A DNA stretch of 64,000 nt from Cryptomeria japonica. Taxonomy: Eukaryota; Streptophyta; Pinopsida; Cupressales; Cupressaceae. The first letter of the stretch is position 1. Every line of letters begins with the position of its first letter. A model generated the notes under the pieces. The model worked only from the letters and a program-made list of their open reading frames with translations. It had not been told where the DNA came from and searched no databases. Positions 46,273 to 58,101 of the stretch are shown in pieces. Both the position numbers and the translations under genes were made by a program. The stretch lies in assembly GCF_030272615.1 (NCBI RefSeq), contig NC_081405.1:160106317-160170316 (forward strand), read 5' to 3'.

Positions 46273-46980
46273 ATAGACACATGCTGCATGACAAGATGGA
46301 TAAGCTTAAGGCAATCTGTAAAACAACTGGATCATAACCACGCTACTTCTTGATTCAATTCTATGGAGAGCATGCTCAATTGACCTCAAGAAGAGCATCA
46401 TATAGTTACAAGTTCGATAACTTAAAGGAAAATTGTAAATTGGGGATGGTCATTGGGTCACTTCTTGATTCATATATAAAGCTGAATGTTAGATTTAGAA
46501 GCATTTGACTCTCAGCATGCAGTTAGCTCTGCCAAAGCAAGCCATTGCTACTTGTTTCAATCGAAAAGATATCCATCAGAAGCACTCCTCAATACATGTG
46601 GGCATTTTACTATTTTTTACAATCATATCATTCGCTATCAGTATTAATTCTTGGAAAATATAGTTAATTAGAATATTTACAAAAAATTGGCTAAAATTTT
46701 GGCAGAAAAAAGGAGTTTGTTTGGCATATTTATTTTTCAAAACAATAGTTATAAGCCAAAAATAGCCTATAAAATTTTCCATTTCAAAAATGTAGGGCAA
46801 TAGAAAAGACCTCCACGTTGTCAGCTACAAGAAGAGCCCCAAATGAATTTATGCCATATCTTCTTGTGTTTGTCGTCTATGTGAGCGTTGAGGTCAAAGA
46901 CACTTTGCTGACAGATGTGAAATCATATGTTAGACAAAGAAATACAATCATCACACTTGGGCATTGATCTGATGACTTGA
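46273..46980. other. Intronic stretch, nothing recognised
   Basis: No open frame or repeat that I can name, inside the 16.5-kb intron of the ceramidase-like gene. Confidence 0.5.
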
Positions 46981-48309
46981 TGTCACGACCCCACCATTAC
47001 ATATATAGAAACTAGGGCTGCAAAATTAAGAAGAGCCGACCTAGGGCTTAAGTGAAAATAATAAAGATCATGGGCCAACTCCCCTTTGTATTATTGAAAG
47101 AAAACCCTATGCTAGCCGACCTGTTGGCATCTAAAACAAATTAAAACTATTTTTTCTTAAGGGATGACTTCCTTCGGACAAAGACAAAGGGCAAATATCT
47201 AAGAGGTAAGGTACAATCCTCTAAGGGCATTAAAAAAATAAATAAAGAATGAACGGGAACAATGATTAGAAAAACTAAGCAGCCAGCGGCGGTCTTAATC
47301 TCATTATTTATTAAGCAACAGTCTTATTATTATTCATAAAGAGGGGATCATAATCTTAATAAAGCAGCAATCCATATATTATAAGATAATAATACAAACA
47401 ATAATTGATGCTGACATTAATACAGGTTGTTAACACATGATCAGGTGCGATAGACAACAAATTAATTAGTTAAGGCAGAAGACATTGTATCAGGAGTCGA
47501 CACCCTTGCAAGAAGGGTATCCATTGGGAAAGACATGACTTCCCATCCAAAGCCAAGGGATATATATACAGCACATCGGTCATTTCAAGGAGGCATCAAG
47601 AGAAATCGCTCAAGGACAGAACTGATTTAAGTGAATCAGTTTCAGGCATACAGCCATTGTGCATTATACAAATGATTGGTATGAAGTCTAAGTATTTTAT
47701 ACAATCAATCTTCCTATACATTTATAAACATTGATTTCCAAGTATTTTATACAATCAATATTCCTATATGCATTTATAGATATTGATTATAATAAGATCG
47801 ATACTTATATTATATTTCTACATATATACATGTATTTATCCCATGATCAATCAAATGCAAAGTTGGAGGAAATAAGCTAGGGAGATGCAGTTTACCGGCT
47901 CCCCCGAACTAAGTAGACCACCCCAAGGGATGGAACTGGTCATAGTTGGACGTTCCTGCCACTTGTGGGCTGAGAGGCGAGTAGATTACCCCAAGGGATG
48001 GAACTGGTCATAGTTGGATGTTCCTGCTGCTTGGGGGACAAGAGGCGAGTTGCCATGATTGAATGTTGCATGCTCTCAGACTTAGTTGGGTTGGGCAGTG
48101 CACTGGCGCCCTTTCGTGTTTTCCTACAGAACTAGACTACGATTGGTTATAGGGAAGTTAGCTAGTAATAATGTTATCATTCCATATAATATACTTGATT
48201 TTGTTGTTTTTTTCTTAAGTTTATGATTAAAATGAATTTACTTTAGTATGTTATTGTTAAGAATCAAATTTAGACACAAATGGGTTAATCAAAATTTGTG
48301 GACATTACA
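46981..48309 (+). mobile_element. Solo LTR, 1,329 bp, exact target duplication
   Basis: Starts TGTCACGACCCC at 46981 and ends GGACATTACA at 48309. CTTGA stands on both sides (46976-46980, 48310-48314). A plus-strand TATA (GGATATATATACAG) lies at about 47559-47572. An internal tandem duplication is at 47913-48048. No coding sequence. It is unrelated in sequence to the hairpin-ended units. Confidence 0.75.
47913..48048. repeat. Two 68-bp tandem copies inside the solo LTR
   Basis: Both copies contain CCCCAAGGGATGGAACTGG, TCATAGTTGGA.GTTCCTGC and AGAGGCGAGT. The offset is 68 bp, with about ten differences. Confidence 0.8.
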
Positions 48310-48851
48310 CTTGAGTGATTGCATCAAAGCTTAGAATGTATAGGGTCGGTTTCATGTCCTATACCTCAACGTATGAACTACTCACAATTTGTGACTGAAT
48401 TTAAGTGTCTGAGTGCAAGGGCTTTGTCTTCATAAGAATTAAAACTATTAAGCATTATATGATTAATTGTGTATCGTATCTTGCTCTGTGGTTATCTGGA
48501 GCATATCCCGCAGCATAACTAGTTGAGTTGACCAGCAGAGTATTTTTTTGAGTAATATGGTTTGCATGTAAGGTTCAAGAGGCTAAATACCTCTCAAAAA
48601 GTGGACTTTGACCATTATATTTACCTATATGTAATCCTTTTTCAACCTAACAATCATGAGAACTTTGTCAATGTAGAAAAAACACAATGATGAGATGAAC
48701 GTATTTGAATTCTATCATGCAGCTGGTAGCTGAAGAGAACATTTTGTATGGTTGAATATGTGTTGGAAAAACTTTAGAGAAAAATATTATTCTTTAGAGA
48801 ATCTGACCCCAGGTGTTCATTTAATAAATTAATTATGCAAGAATTACAAAC
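48310..48851. other. Intronic stretch next to exon 48852
   Basis: The 5' part of the 16.5-kb intron after its donor. No element or open frame recognised. Confidence 0.6.
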
Positions 48852-48973
48852 CTGCTGACCATAGCCAGTATATAGAATGAGTATATTTCGGTGGCAATAG
48901 AACAGTCATAGCTGGGATTGCAATAAAAGGAATGAACTGCACAAATGCATATGGTCGAAGATCATCAAAAAAC
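48852..48973 (-). CDS. Exon of alkaline-ceramidase-like gene
   Basis: Acceptor TTGCAG before 48973, donor GTTTGT after 48852. It translates in phase as (R)FFDDLRPYAFVQFIPFIAIP followed by AMTVLLPPKYTHSIYWLWSA. FDDLRPYA.VQF and YTHS.YWLWAAG are family-typical. It contains a transmembrane helix. The intron before it (48974-49139) starts with GC. The intron after it runs to 32304. Confidence 0.88.
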
Positions 48974-49139
48974 CTGCAATTAGAAAATAGAAAAGGGAAA
49001 TACGTTAAACAGGATTAGTAATCAAGATGGCATTTTAATGCAGGATGAGATCATTAACGGCCTTGAAATTTTCAATGAAATCACTTTTGCAGCATAAGGC
49101 ATTTAAGATGACAAGCTAAAGTTCAATACTCCTACTTGC

Positions 49140-49261
49140 CTCCAGTAAGCAATGCTGACAGTACTCAACATTAGGATAGGAAAGAGGAAAGCAGTTCCAG
49201 TCCGTTCATCAATTCTTTCAATGATAAATATCACCATAACTGAAGTCAATGCAACAGTTAC
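49140..49261 (-). CDS. Exon of alkaline-ceramidase-like gene
   Basis: Acceptor TTTGCAG before 49261. It translates VTVALTSVMVIFIIERIDER, TGTAFLFPILMLSTVSIAYW, then AG of a split Arg codon. ERIDERTG is a family hallmark between two membrane helices. The only donor that keeps the frame is AG|GCAAGT at 49139, a GC-type splice site with an otherwise perfect consensus. Confidence 0.88.
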
Positions 49262-49376
49262 CTGCAAAAGCCGTCATTTTAACAGAAGAATGTCATTAAT
49301 GGCACAATCCCCTGAAATTGATGCACCAACCATCAAGTGCTGAGCGAATATTACGTGCGTGTGTGTGCATGCGTGC

Positions 49377-49378
<2 letters not shown>

Positions 49379-49406
<28 letters not shown>
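49379..49406 (+). repeat. (GA)14 microsatellite
   Basis: Uninterrupted GA dinucleotides inside the 318-bp intron 49262-49579, just after a GTGTGTGTGC.TGCGTGC stretch. Confidence 0.95.
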
Positions 49407-49409
<3 letters not shown>

Positions 49410-49579
49410 ACCAGTATCAACTATGATTATCTTGCTCAAAATAACAAATTTCAGACAGGTGAATAAGCATGAAAGAAAACAAAGAGTGAAGTAGCAGGTA
49501 ATAAGGGAACCTTATAATGAAAAAGTAATAAAAAGCATCAAGTAAGAAAATGAAACAAATGAAAGAAGATAATTCTTAC

Positions 49580-49700
49580 AGGTAAACGATCCCATACAAG
49601 CCTAGCGTCATCTGGCTTGAGATGGTAATGAGCTGATCCAAAAGCAGTGGCTACAACTGCAGCATAGAAGAATATCCAACCCCACACTTCTCCTCGTAAA
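49580..49700 (-). CDS. Exon of alkaline-ceramidase-like gene (S/H/D motif exon)
   Basis: Acceptor GTATACAG before 49700, donor GTAAGA after 49580. It translates (S)LRGEVWGWIFFYAAVVATAF, GSAHYHLKPDDARLVWDRLP. The S..YH...D pattern matches the first catalytic or metal-binding cluster of the CREST superfamily, which works together with the HxxxH in exon 32144-32303. Both clusters are intact, so the gene may be functional. Confidence 0.9.
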
Positions 49701-49803
49701 CTGTATACAAGATCACCCAAGAAACATCCAACCATAAATATACATATCAGGGGATAGTAAAAGATGTACTGAAAATTTACTGCACAAGATAAAACATCCA
49801 TAC

Positions 49804-49903
49804 CTTATTCCAAAGTAATTTCCATGAAGGCAAAGGACAAATCCAATAACACCAATCACTAGAAAGGGGAAGATAGAAATCACGTTTAAGGTGTTAGGCA
49901 CAC
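49804..49903 (-). CDS. Exon of alkaline-ceramidase-like gene (most upstream exon seen)
   Basis: Acceptor TATGTCAG before 49903, donor GTATGG after 49804. It translates (G)VPNTLNVISIFPFLVIGVIG, FVLCLHGNYFGI, then AG of a split codon. G.PNTLNV.SN.PFL..G is the family's first conserved helix; here SN is SI. The N-terminal exon (signal and ...DFADQR.F.G in relatives) was not found and may lie beyond a further large intron. The product would be an ER or Golgi membrane hydrolase or its relative; the substrate is not known from sequence. Confidence 0.88.
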
Positions 49904-50598
49904 CTGACATATAAAAACCATGAAAAACCATCATATTAATCAAAGAGAAACAATGATACACAAAATAATATCAAAGAATTATACATGATAATATGATATC
50001 GATAAATCCCACATATGTCAATAAAAGCCTCATAGCAGACCTATATATGTACAGACAACATAAAAAATGACATAGACAAACTGCATCCTCAATCTTTTCT
50101 TTAGGTTGGGCATGACAAATGGTAAAATCCAGACACCAAAGGATGCAATTAGTGAGAAAGGTGCAAAACTAAAATAGATTACCCAAAATGTATCGCTACA
50201 TGCCCCTTTAGATTACGTGGTAAGGAGGAACAAGATATATTTCATGAAATAACTAATAAGTCAAAACAAATGAGTGATATCCAAAAACAAGACCAGCCCC
50301 AAATCCGGCCACTAAGTCATCTGAGATATAGCAAATAGCACAGCCATGGATTAGCCTAATTATTCCATTATAAAAGTATTTCAAAATACAAAATCCCAGT
50401 GATCCACTGAATCTAAATAATGCAAAGCCCAAACTGTTCCTTAATATTAATTTAAAAGATAATAATGAAAATAAGACTTGGCAAACCATCCTATAAGAGA
50501 GAAAATTGAGAAAATTTCTAAATCTAAAATGTAGTAGCCAACAAAAATACCATGCAGCCTGTATGTTAGTTACTCTTGAAGACTTTCTGATAAGGTAT
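49904..50598. other. Intronic stretch upstream of the first exon seen
   Basis: No coding or repeat feature recognised. A 78-codon open frame (50253-50489, minus) with hydrophobic text has no splice context that I can support. Confidence 0.5.
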
Positions 50599-50826
50599 TG
50601 TTGATGTGTTCTTTATCCACAATCAAACACTAAATAAAATACCAAGGTATCTTATCCTCTCTTGAACAAAATCTTCCCAAGTGCTAAACTATGTGATCAA
50701 TTGGAAGACTCCAAGGTTCCTAATGTTGGGTCACAACTTGTGGATAAGCATAGTTGGTCGATGTGATTGATGGTAATCCAAGGGGACTTACATTGAATAA
50801 TTGAATGCTTGAATTGCTGGAACTTA

Positions 50827-51064
50827 GATTTTAACTACTTGCTTGGAGAATAAAACACGCATAAGAGATGGGTTTAGGAAGACTACACTACTCCTAAGAA
50901 TGCAAGAGACAATGGACAACCTTTGGTGAAACTCCACTAAGCCTTGATTTTAACTACTTGCTTGGAGAATAAAACGCGCATAAGAGATGGGTTTAGGAAG
51001 ACTACACTACTCCTAAGAATGCAAGAGACAATGGACAACCTTTGGTGAAACTCCACTAAGCCTT
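50827..51064. repeat. 119-bp tandem duplication, nearly perfect
   Basis: 50827-50945 and 50946-51064 differ at about one base (ACACGCAT versus ACGCGCAT). It lies in the U5 of unit E2. Confidence 0.95.
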
Positions 51065-51550
51065 GCTTTGACATGCAAAGCAACAACTCCACAAAGCTTA
51101 GTGCAATCTTCTAAGGAAATTAGATGATTTTCAAATCATCATCAAGCATAGACACCATTAATTAAATGCATATCAATGATTGAGTAACAATTGAACTAAA
51201 GTGCTTTCAAGGATTCCAGTTGACCACACAAGGCGAATTTGCAATCAACAAACTACTAGTGGTATGGATTAAGAGTTTCACCATGAATCATGCACAACAC
51301 TCTATCATTCATCTAGTTATTCATCATCTAACTGTAACATGAAGATCCAACAAGAAACCATGCACTTGTAAAGAAACAACACATTCCACCATAACTTCAA
51401 TGAAAAGGAAGTTTATTTACAACTTTGGCAACAATTTCTGCCTTTTCCTCCTACTCTACTCTAGTTACTATCTGCTATTAAACTATTTCACTATTAATCT
51501 CCTATTAATGATTAACCTTCTATTAACTCTTACAAATGAGAAGTTCGAGC

Positions 51551-51560
51551 CTTATATAAA
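51551..51560 (-). promoter_or_regulatory. TATA box of unit E2
   Basis: TTTATATAAG on the minus strand, followed by GCTCGAACTTCTCATTTGTAAG as in E1. Confidence 0.55.
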
Positions 51561-52487
51561 GAGCTCATTAAATTTCAAGGGCTCCGATCGATTTGAGATC
51601 AATGGCCGAGATTACAAGATGGAAACCCTAATTAGGGTTTATTACAACAAACTCTTCTTAGCCAATGAAATAATTACAACATTTGGACACATATCCTCTC
51701 TAGAATATTTTACCAACAAGTAGTGAGGGTAGGTACATTGGAGTTTGTGTCCCTATGGGTGAGTCAAGTGCATCGCATCTGAACATGCTGATGTAGAACC
51801 TTCTGATTGATGGAATGGTGACTAGGATGCCACCTCAACTTGCACTTGTGGACTTAATAGATTATCATGAAGGAATGTTGAGCAATATCTCTTGATACTC
51901 AATATTATTCAAGTAACTCAATGTGATGATGATGGTTGATCTTGAAATTTCTTTTCTTTGACTTGAATTCTTTGGTGTATTTGTGAAATCCTTTGTTTTG
52001 AGTTTAGATTCCTTTTGCTGTCCTCCTCCTTAAATGTCCTGAATTTGTCTTCCTTGATGACTCGCCTTGGAATGTAGAAATCTCTTGCTTTGAGTGTGTA
52101 GAACACGTCTTTGATGCTTCTCCTTCATCTTTATGCTTCCTTCGTATTCCTTGCAATCATACATGCAAGAGAAGAAAACAGAAATCAACCTCTAACAATT
52201 GTGGAATGAAAGATATTCGAAATTACATCATTTAAATTATGAGGTTCACTTCTCAAGGTTCTCCTAAAATCTAGAAATGATCACTTAAGGACTAAAATGC
52301 ATGATGTTGGTTATGTTTGTTGTGATTCACATCCTCAGGCCTGAGTTTACTGTCTCTTTTAAGTGTGATCACCTACATATCATCCCTGATTTTCTTGTGT
52401 TATCGTCTTACAAGTCCTGATTGCTGATGTTGAGGTTGAACCTGTTGTTCTTTACGATGTTGAGCGTGGTTATAGGAAAATCGCTCC

Positions 52488-53139
52488 CTTCCATTGGCAA
52501 AGGAAGCAAGTTCACTTCCTTCCGATGGCAAAGGAAGCAAATTCGCTACCTTCCATTGGCAACGGAAGTGAGCAAAGTAGCCATCCAGCTTGCTTTTTGA
52601 AACCATTTCATTCATTCGTCCAATTCATCAATTCGAGTCTTAAGGTTTTAGTCTTTATGTGCATAAACTCATCAAATTATCTCCAATGATCGTCTTGGAA
52701 GCCATTTTGATCCTTTCCGTTGGCAAGGGAAGTGACTTCGCTCCCTTCCATTGGCAAAGGAAGTGTGCGAAGTTCAAACTCTCAGCATCATTCCATCAAT
52801 TTGATCTTCCAAAAGAGCAAAGGTGAGGTTAAATGCAAGGTGAAGCATTAGAAATGCTTAAGTCTTTGTGTTCCATTCGATCAAGTTCACTAAATCCCCT
52901 TCGTGCATGCAAAAGAAGTCATGTCGCTCTCTTCCATTGGCAATGGAAGTGGCATCGCTCCCTTCCATTGGCAAAGGAAGTGAGCAAAGTTGCACATACT
53001 TAGCCGAATTTTAAGTTTTGCTGGTCAAGAATCAAATTCATTGCTTTAACAAAGGCAACAGCATATGACAATTCAAGATGCTTTGGACCCCGTGGAAGGC
53101 AGAGGAAGGACGTTTGCTCCCTTCCAATGGCAAAGGAAG
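52488..53139. repeat. Hairpin array, CTTCCATTGGCAAAGGAAG type, 8 copies
   Basis: Cores start near 52488, 52519, 52550, 52712, 52745, 52931, 52962 and 53121. CTTCC pairs with GGAAG over a 7-9 nt loop. Around many cores stand TTCGCTC and GAGC(G/A)AA-like arms, the same outer arms as in E1. At 53081 the text CTTTGGACCCCGTGGAAGG resembles the E1 core, which links the two arrays. Confidence 0.85.
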
Positions 53140-53732
53140 TGACTTCGCTCCTGTCAAGGGGCAATAAAAAATTTCATACACTTTAACCAAATTTCTTCCA
53201 TGCAACCTGCCCCTCAACGAAGTGCAATCAGACCTCTTCGATGGTAAGGAAATTTTGTATAATTGGTGAAATTTCATCCAAGGGATTCATCTATCAAACC
53301 TCCTTACTACTCTTGTTTGAATTTATACCTCAGTTCACATCTCACATTTTGCTTCTATGAGGTCAAGGAAGTGCTAACAATGCCTTGGAAGAGCAAAGGA
53401 AGTCATTGTCAGTGCCATTGAAGAGCAAAGGAAATTTTCCTCTACTTATTCAAATTTCGCCTAAGACACCACATCTCACATCTCACAAGCCAATGATGAT
53501 GATCAAATGGAATGATCATCATATAATCATTCATTTCCTAAGCTTTGACAACTGACTATCTTCACTTAATCAAGAGAGAGAGACTTGACTTGATTTCCTC
53601 CTGAACATCTGAGAAACTACACCTCCTCGACGCAAAGGCTAATAGCAAAAGACTCTACCACTATCCTAGAAAGCAGAAAAAAAAGTGGGGGTTTCCCATT
53701 TGCAATGGGGCGATGTGTGAAACGTCACAACA

Positions 53733-54165
53733 GGTACAGTCAAGGAAGAAGCCACCAATGTGAACACAACACTCTAAATGAGTAAGAGAGAAAACTAGCT
53801 CTATGAGGAGACAAGATCAACATAGAGAATTGGAAATAAAGGTTTGGCTATTTGCTACTTGAGTATAAGGGTGATATATTTATCAATCACAATACTATTA
53901 CTGAGTAACTAAATACCCCACATTTGACTCTGCTCTGTAGGAAGAAGAGTAGCACGAATTCTTTACCATGTTATTACAAAGTTTCAGACTGATTACACAA
54001 TTGACATCGATACCAATTATGAAGATTCATCTATGAGGGCATAGTTTGTTGATGATGGATGGTGTTGTTTCAGCACCCACCTAGGTTCAAGCCCCTGCAG
54101 GGCCAGTGAACTCATGGGTCTTGCATTGTTTGTTGGTAGGAAATGAGGCCCACTATTTGGGGTCC
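53733..54165. other. Spacer between units E2 and E3
   Basis: No feature recognised. It ends with the GGTCC that is duplicated around E3. Confidence 0.5.
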
Positions 54166-57033
54166 TGCTGACATAGCTAAAGTCGGATTACCAACTGCAT
54201 CCGGTCAACGTAGAATAGAATGTTGTTGAGTATCCTATCCTCTCTTGTGTATGGAATCCCTAATGCTGTTTAAGTTGATCAAAGGGGACCTCAAGGATCC
54301 AAACGTCAGGTCATGACTACGAGATAACTAAGTTGATGTGTTTTGTTGGTAACACAACGGGCCTTACGTTTGCAACAAGCTGATCTGCATCTAACAATGC
54401 TGCGATTCTCAGATTGGGAAATAAAATCAAAAGGGAAGGGTTTAGGAATCCTAAGGACAGTGATGATAACAGTTGATGCAACGGGTAGACAGATTTTGAT
54501 AAACCAGTTCTTGTTTCACCAAAGACACCCTCACAACTCGACAAGAGCGGTGCAAGCTCCAAAGAATAAATGGATTTTCAAACTATGGGGATTCATCTAG
54601 GCACCCAATTCTAGCGCAACCTAAAACGAATACCTACAATTGAACTGAGCACAGTTTTGGGTTCAGACTAACCATGCACAGTGACCTACAATCAGCGGGT
54701 CCCCAATGGTATGAACTTGAAATGCATCAAATACCCCCCACAATTCGCCATTAAAACCATTGAGCTCTACTTCTAACTAGCTGGAAGGAAACCATGCAAA
54801 CAAAACAAAACCAAAATAACAAACACCAAATCAATGTTCATATATTGATTTTAACTGCTATTACAACAATTTCTGCAATAGTTCTACTCTATTTTAAATA
54901 TGCAAAATGCATCTAACTATTCTAACTCCTAAAAATCTAACTAATTCTAACCTCTAAGAGTAAAAATATCTAACCCTTTACAATGAGAGGCACCCTGCCT
55001 TTTATAGAGTTTACAAATTGAACCAGAGGCTAGGATTGATTGCATTCAAGGGCCCTGATCTGCCTTCTAGAACCTAGCAGCTTTAACCCATGCCTAGTTA
55101 TTCTTCAGTTATCCTCCCAACCATATTCTCAACTACCTACAACTGTTTGGCATCAATTCAAGTCAATTCAGTAGTTGGAAATAACTGACCTGTGTCCCCC
55201 TTTACTTTAAATTCATTAGACGGGGCCCACAAATAGTCATGTACATTAAACAATTTCAATTTTTTACAAATTGTCTTTCTGGAATTAATTCCAGTTGTGC
55301 ACTTCTAAGAATGCATAGACTTGTAGCATTTAGAGTGTTCTTTTGTCTTCGGTCTTGCTGGGACTTCACCTTTGCGATTTAGGTGATGACACGTTTCTCC
55401 GTGCTTCATTTTACGCTCCGCAGTGTGTTCTTCATTGGCAACGCCTGGGACTGTCGTTTTGATCCTACACTTCTGCATCCTTGCTCTTTAGGCTTTGATT
55501 GTGATCAGGTCTCCAATTTGAGCTTCAGGTCAACACCTTAGCTTTCCCGGTGTCGTAGATCTACAAACAATCGATTTCCATCCTAAATTAATCACTTTGA
55601 AAAATTAAATAAATTAATTTAACAAATATTAAATTTTCAAGGAGGGGTCGGGCTTTGGTTTGGTGAAGACAAAAGACGTTTGCTTTTAAATTAGTATAAA
55701 TCTCCTTTCACAAAATTAGGGTTTGGATGCTCTTGAACGATTTTGCCTTTTCTAACACCCCTTTTACCTTAAGAATTTTCGAGCTTTTGACATGAAATAT
55801 ATGTGATCCTTTCCTCATATTTTTTACACCCCTCTTCACAAAATGAAACTCGTGCATTTTAATTAAAGTGAGCGAACTTTATATTTTTGCCTCCCTTTGA
55901 TAAAATTCATGATTTTCTCTTGTTTTACCTAAGACTTGCGACTTCGAGCGATTTATTTTCTTCTTGCAAAGTCGATTAAAAATGGCAAATACTGTGCTAT
56001 GTGGCACTCTGAGAATTTAGAGGTTTTTGAGAGTTTTGAGCGACTTAAGGTTTGCGCGATTTCACTAAGTTCGAAACTCGTTTTTTTGGTTTAATATGCG
56101 CAATTTTCTTTTTGCTAGAAACGAAATTCAGCCTAAAGGAAAGAAATGTGCGAATTTGGACAAAATTCGGCCATTTTTAAATAAAAGTGCAATTTTGGAC
56201 ATCTTCCTCTGCTTTATTTTTTGGGCGATTCGGGTCAAAATGTGCGAATTTGTTTGAATCAAGCTCTTTGACTGGAAAGTGTGAATTCCCTAAAGTGCGA
56301 AATTCGGCCAATCTAACCAAAAATCGCAATTCCTCTTTTTAACTTAACATAGCTAACGCCTTGCATAAGACTCACACGATTCCTTTACTTTGTGCGATTT
56401 TTTGTTTGAAGTTGCATTCCCTCTTTGCAATTAGGGCCTTTTGCCTGAAATGAGCGATTTTTTGTTTGTTTAATGCCTTGGTTGATTAGAAAGTTCCGGC
56501 ATTATGAATATTTTGCTAGAGAAATGCGATTTGTGCCTCAAGTGACTTCACACTCAATTGTTTCGGCCTGAGAAGGGTATTCGTGTGATTTGTTATTCTG
56601 AAAACTTCCCTCTCTTCTCCTTTTACCCTGCAAAGTCATGATTTTCGGGAGAAAGTGTGATTTCGCGCAACTTAGGGTTTATTTCAAACACCTAGCTTGT
56701 TTTAATCACTCCTCCATTTTGGTGATTTTCGGGCTTATTGGGGCTTATGTGCGATTTTTACTTCTCTTGGCTCGGTTGTCTTTTCACTTAGCACAAATTC
56801 AGGTATTTTGATGTGAATGAGCGATTTACTTGTTTGAAAAATGCTTCCTTCTCAGGAGAATTCGGGTTTGAAGATGAAATACGTGATTTTGTGTGAATCT
56901 TGCAAAACAGAAAATGCTGAACCCATGCCCTTGCAATTTCAAAAAAAACTGAACCTCATCTCTTGCAGGCAGACCAGATTAAAACAATGGGGGTCCCCTG
57001 TGAAGCAGGGGTGTGTGTGCAACAAGCACAACA
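54166..57033 (-). mobile_element. Unit E3: LTR-like unit, exact target duplication
   Basis: 2,868 bp, TGCTGACATAGC (54166) to ...GCACAACA (57033), with GGTCC on both sides (54161-54165, 57034-57038). Terminal hairpins are CCCCTG-TGAAG-CAGGGG (56995-57011) and TGTGC-AACAA-GCACA (57016-57030), both with compensated changes against E1 and E2. CCTATCCTCTCTTG and GGGTTTAGGAATCC in the U5 are shared with E1 and E2. The TATA is at 55008-54999 on the minus strand. The U3 (55.6-56.9 kb) has scattered GTGCGATTT and GCGAATTCGG words but no clear hairpin array and no gene. Confidence 0.78.
54999..55008 (-). promoter_or_regulatory. TATA box of unit E3
   Basis: TCTATAAAAG on the minus strand, followed by GCAGGGTGCCTCTCATTGTAAAGG, the same context as in A, E1 and E2. 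Confidence 0.6.
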
Positions 57034-58101
57034 GGTCCCACTGGCTGGGTAAAGCTAATGCCCATGTTTGATGCCAAGAGTCCATTGCCACCCTTAACTT
57101 ACCAATAAATAAATAAATTAAATTAGTTGGAATTAGGTGGTTTGAATCAGAATTTAGCTGACTGAGCCATTTTTTTTTATCTACCCCAAGTCAGCTCGTA
57201 CTCTGCAGCTTCTCAAGTTGATACCAGATTCACACTGTGTGACCATGCTGTTTATACTCAAAAGGCTCATATTGACACCAATTGGATTCAAAAACAATTG
57301 AAAAATTAAAACATATTGTTTATACTCTGTTACAGAATATATGAATGGGAAGACAGTAAAGGCCTAATCTTAAAGATATTTTTTAAAAGTAAACGATAAT
57401 ATGCTCATGAGACAAAATTGTCCAACAGCTATAAGTAAACACAGAGAGCTTTACCAACCATGCTATTACTTTATGCTTTGATGTTAAGGTTTTTGAGATT
57501 TACACACTTATTTGCAACCAATCAATGTTAATCATGTTATTATCACATCACTAATCAATTAAAACTTCAAATCTAAGTTGCCTTTTCTTTCTTTGTGACT
57601 TTCTTATGTTAGACCATTTTTTTAATTAGATTTGCAATTTGCTCCAGGTTGTTTGTCAGATGTTTTGTGACATTCTCCTAAAGTAGTTAATTCTGATAAA
57701 GAATGAGAGATGCCTCCCTCTGCCCTAGTGACCTCTAGCACATAATGAGGTAATGTTGCTTATCAAATTTCAACCAGTAGCATAAAAGAAAATCAGCCAT
57801 ACAGAATGGTGGTTGCACCCAAAGCCACACCTAGTTTTGGGAAATTTTCCCCATTTCCAACCATTCAAAACAACATTGATGAGGTGAAATGGTCATTATG
57901 CAATATATTTTGAGTTTCAATTGCATATTTTTATTTAAGATGGGTAACAGCCTGACAGGTAATACCTTGGGTTGGTCAATATGTATATTTTATTTTCTGC
58001 ATTGGAAAAGAGACATGAACTCTGGCACATACATTGAAAAATATCTCCATCATTTCCACTGGATAGAAACTATTTACTGCTCTTCTCATAAAATAAATAC
58101 A
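57034..58101. other. Unassigned stretch right of E3
   Basis: AT-rich, no open frame longer than about 70 codons that looks real. Probably intron or intergenic sequence. Confidence 0.5.

Larger units (their letters stand above)
50599..53732 (-). mobile_element. Unit E2: gene-less LTR-like unit with second hairpin array
   Basis: 3,134 bp, TGTTGATGTG (50599) to ...TCACAACA (53732). The flanks are GGTAT / GGTAC, 4 of 5 identical. Terminal hairpins are CCCATT-TGC-AATGGG (53695-53709) and TGTGA-AACG-TCACA (53716-53729). The TATA is at 51560-51551 on the minus strand. It is clearly homologous to E1 in the U5 (AATAAAATACC, CTTATCCTCTCTTGAACAAA, GGTTTAGGAA) and at the U3 end. The repeat in the middle is different. 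Confidence 0.78.
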
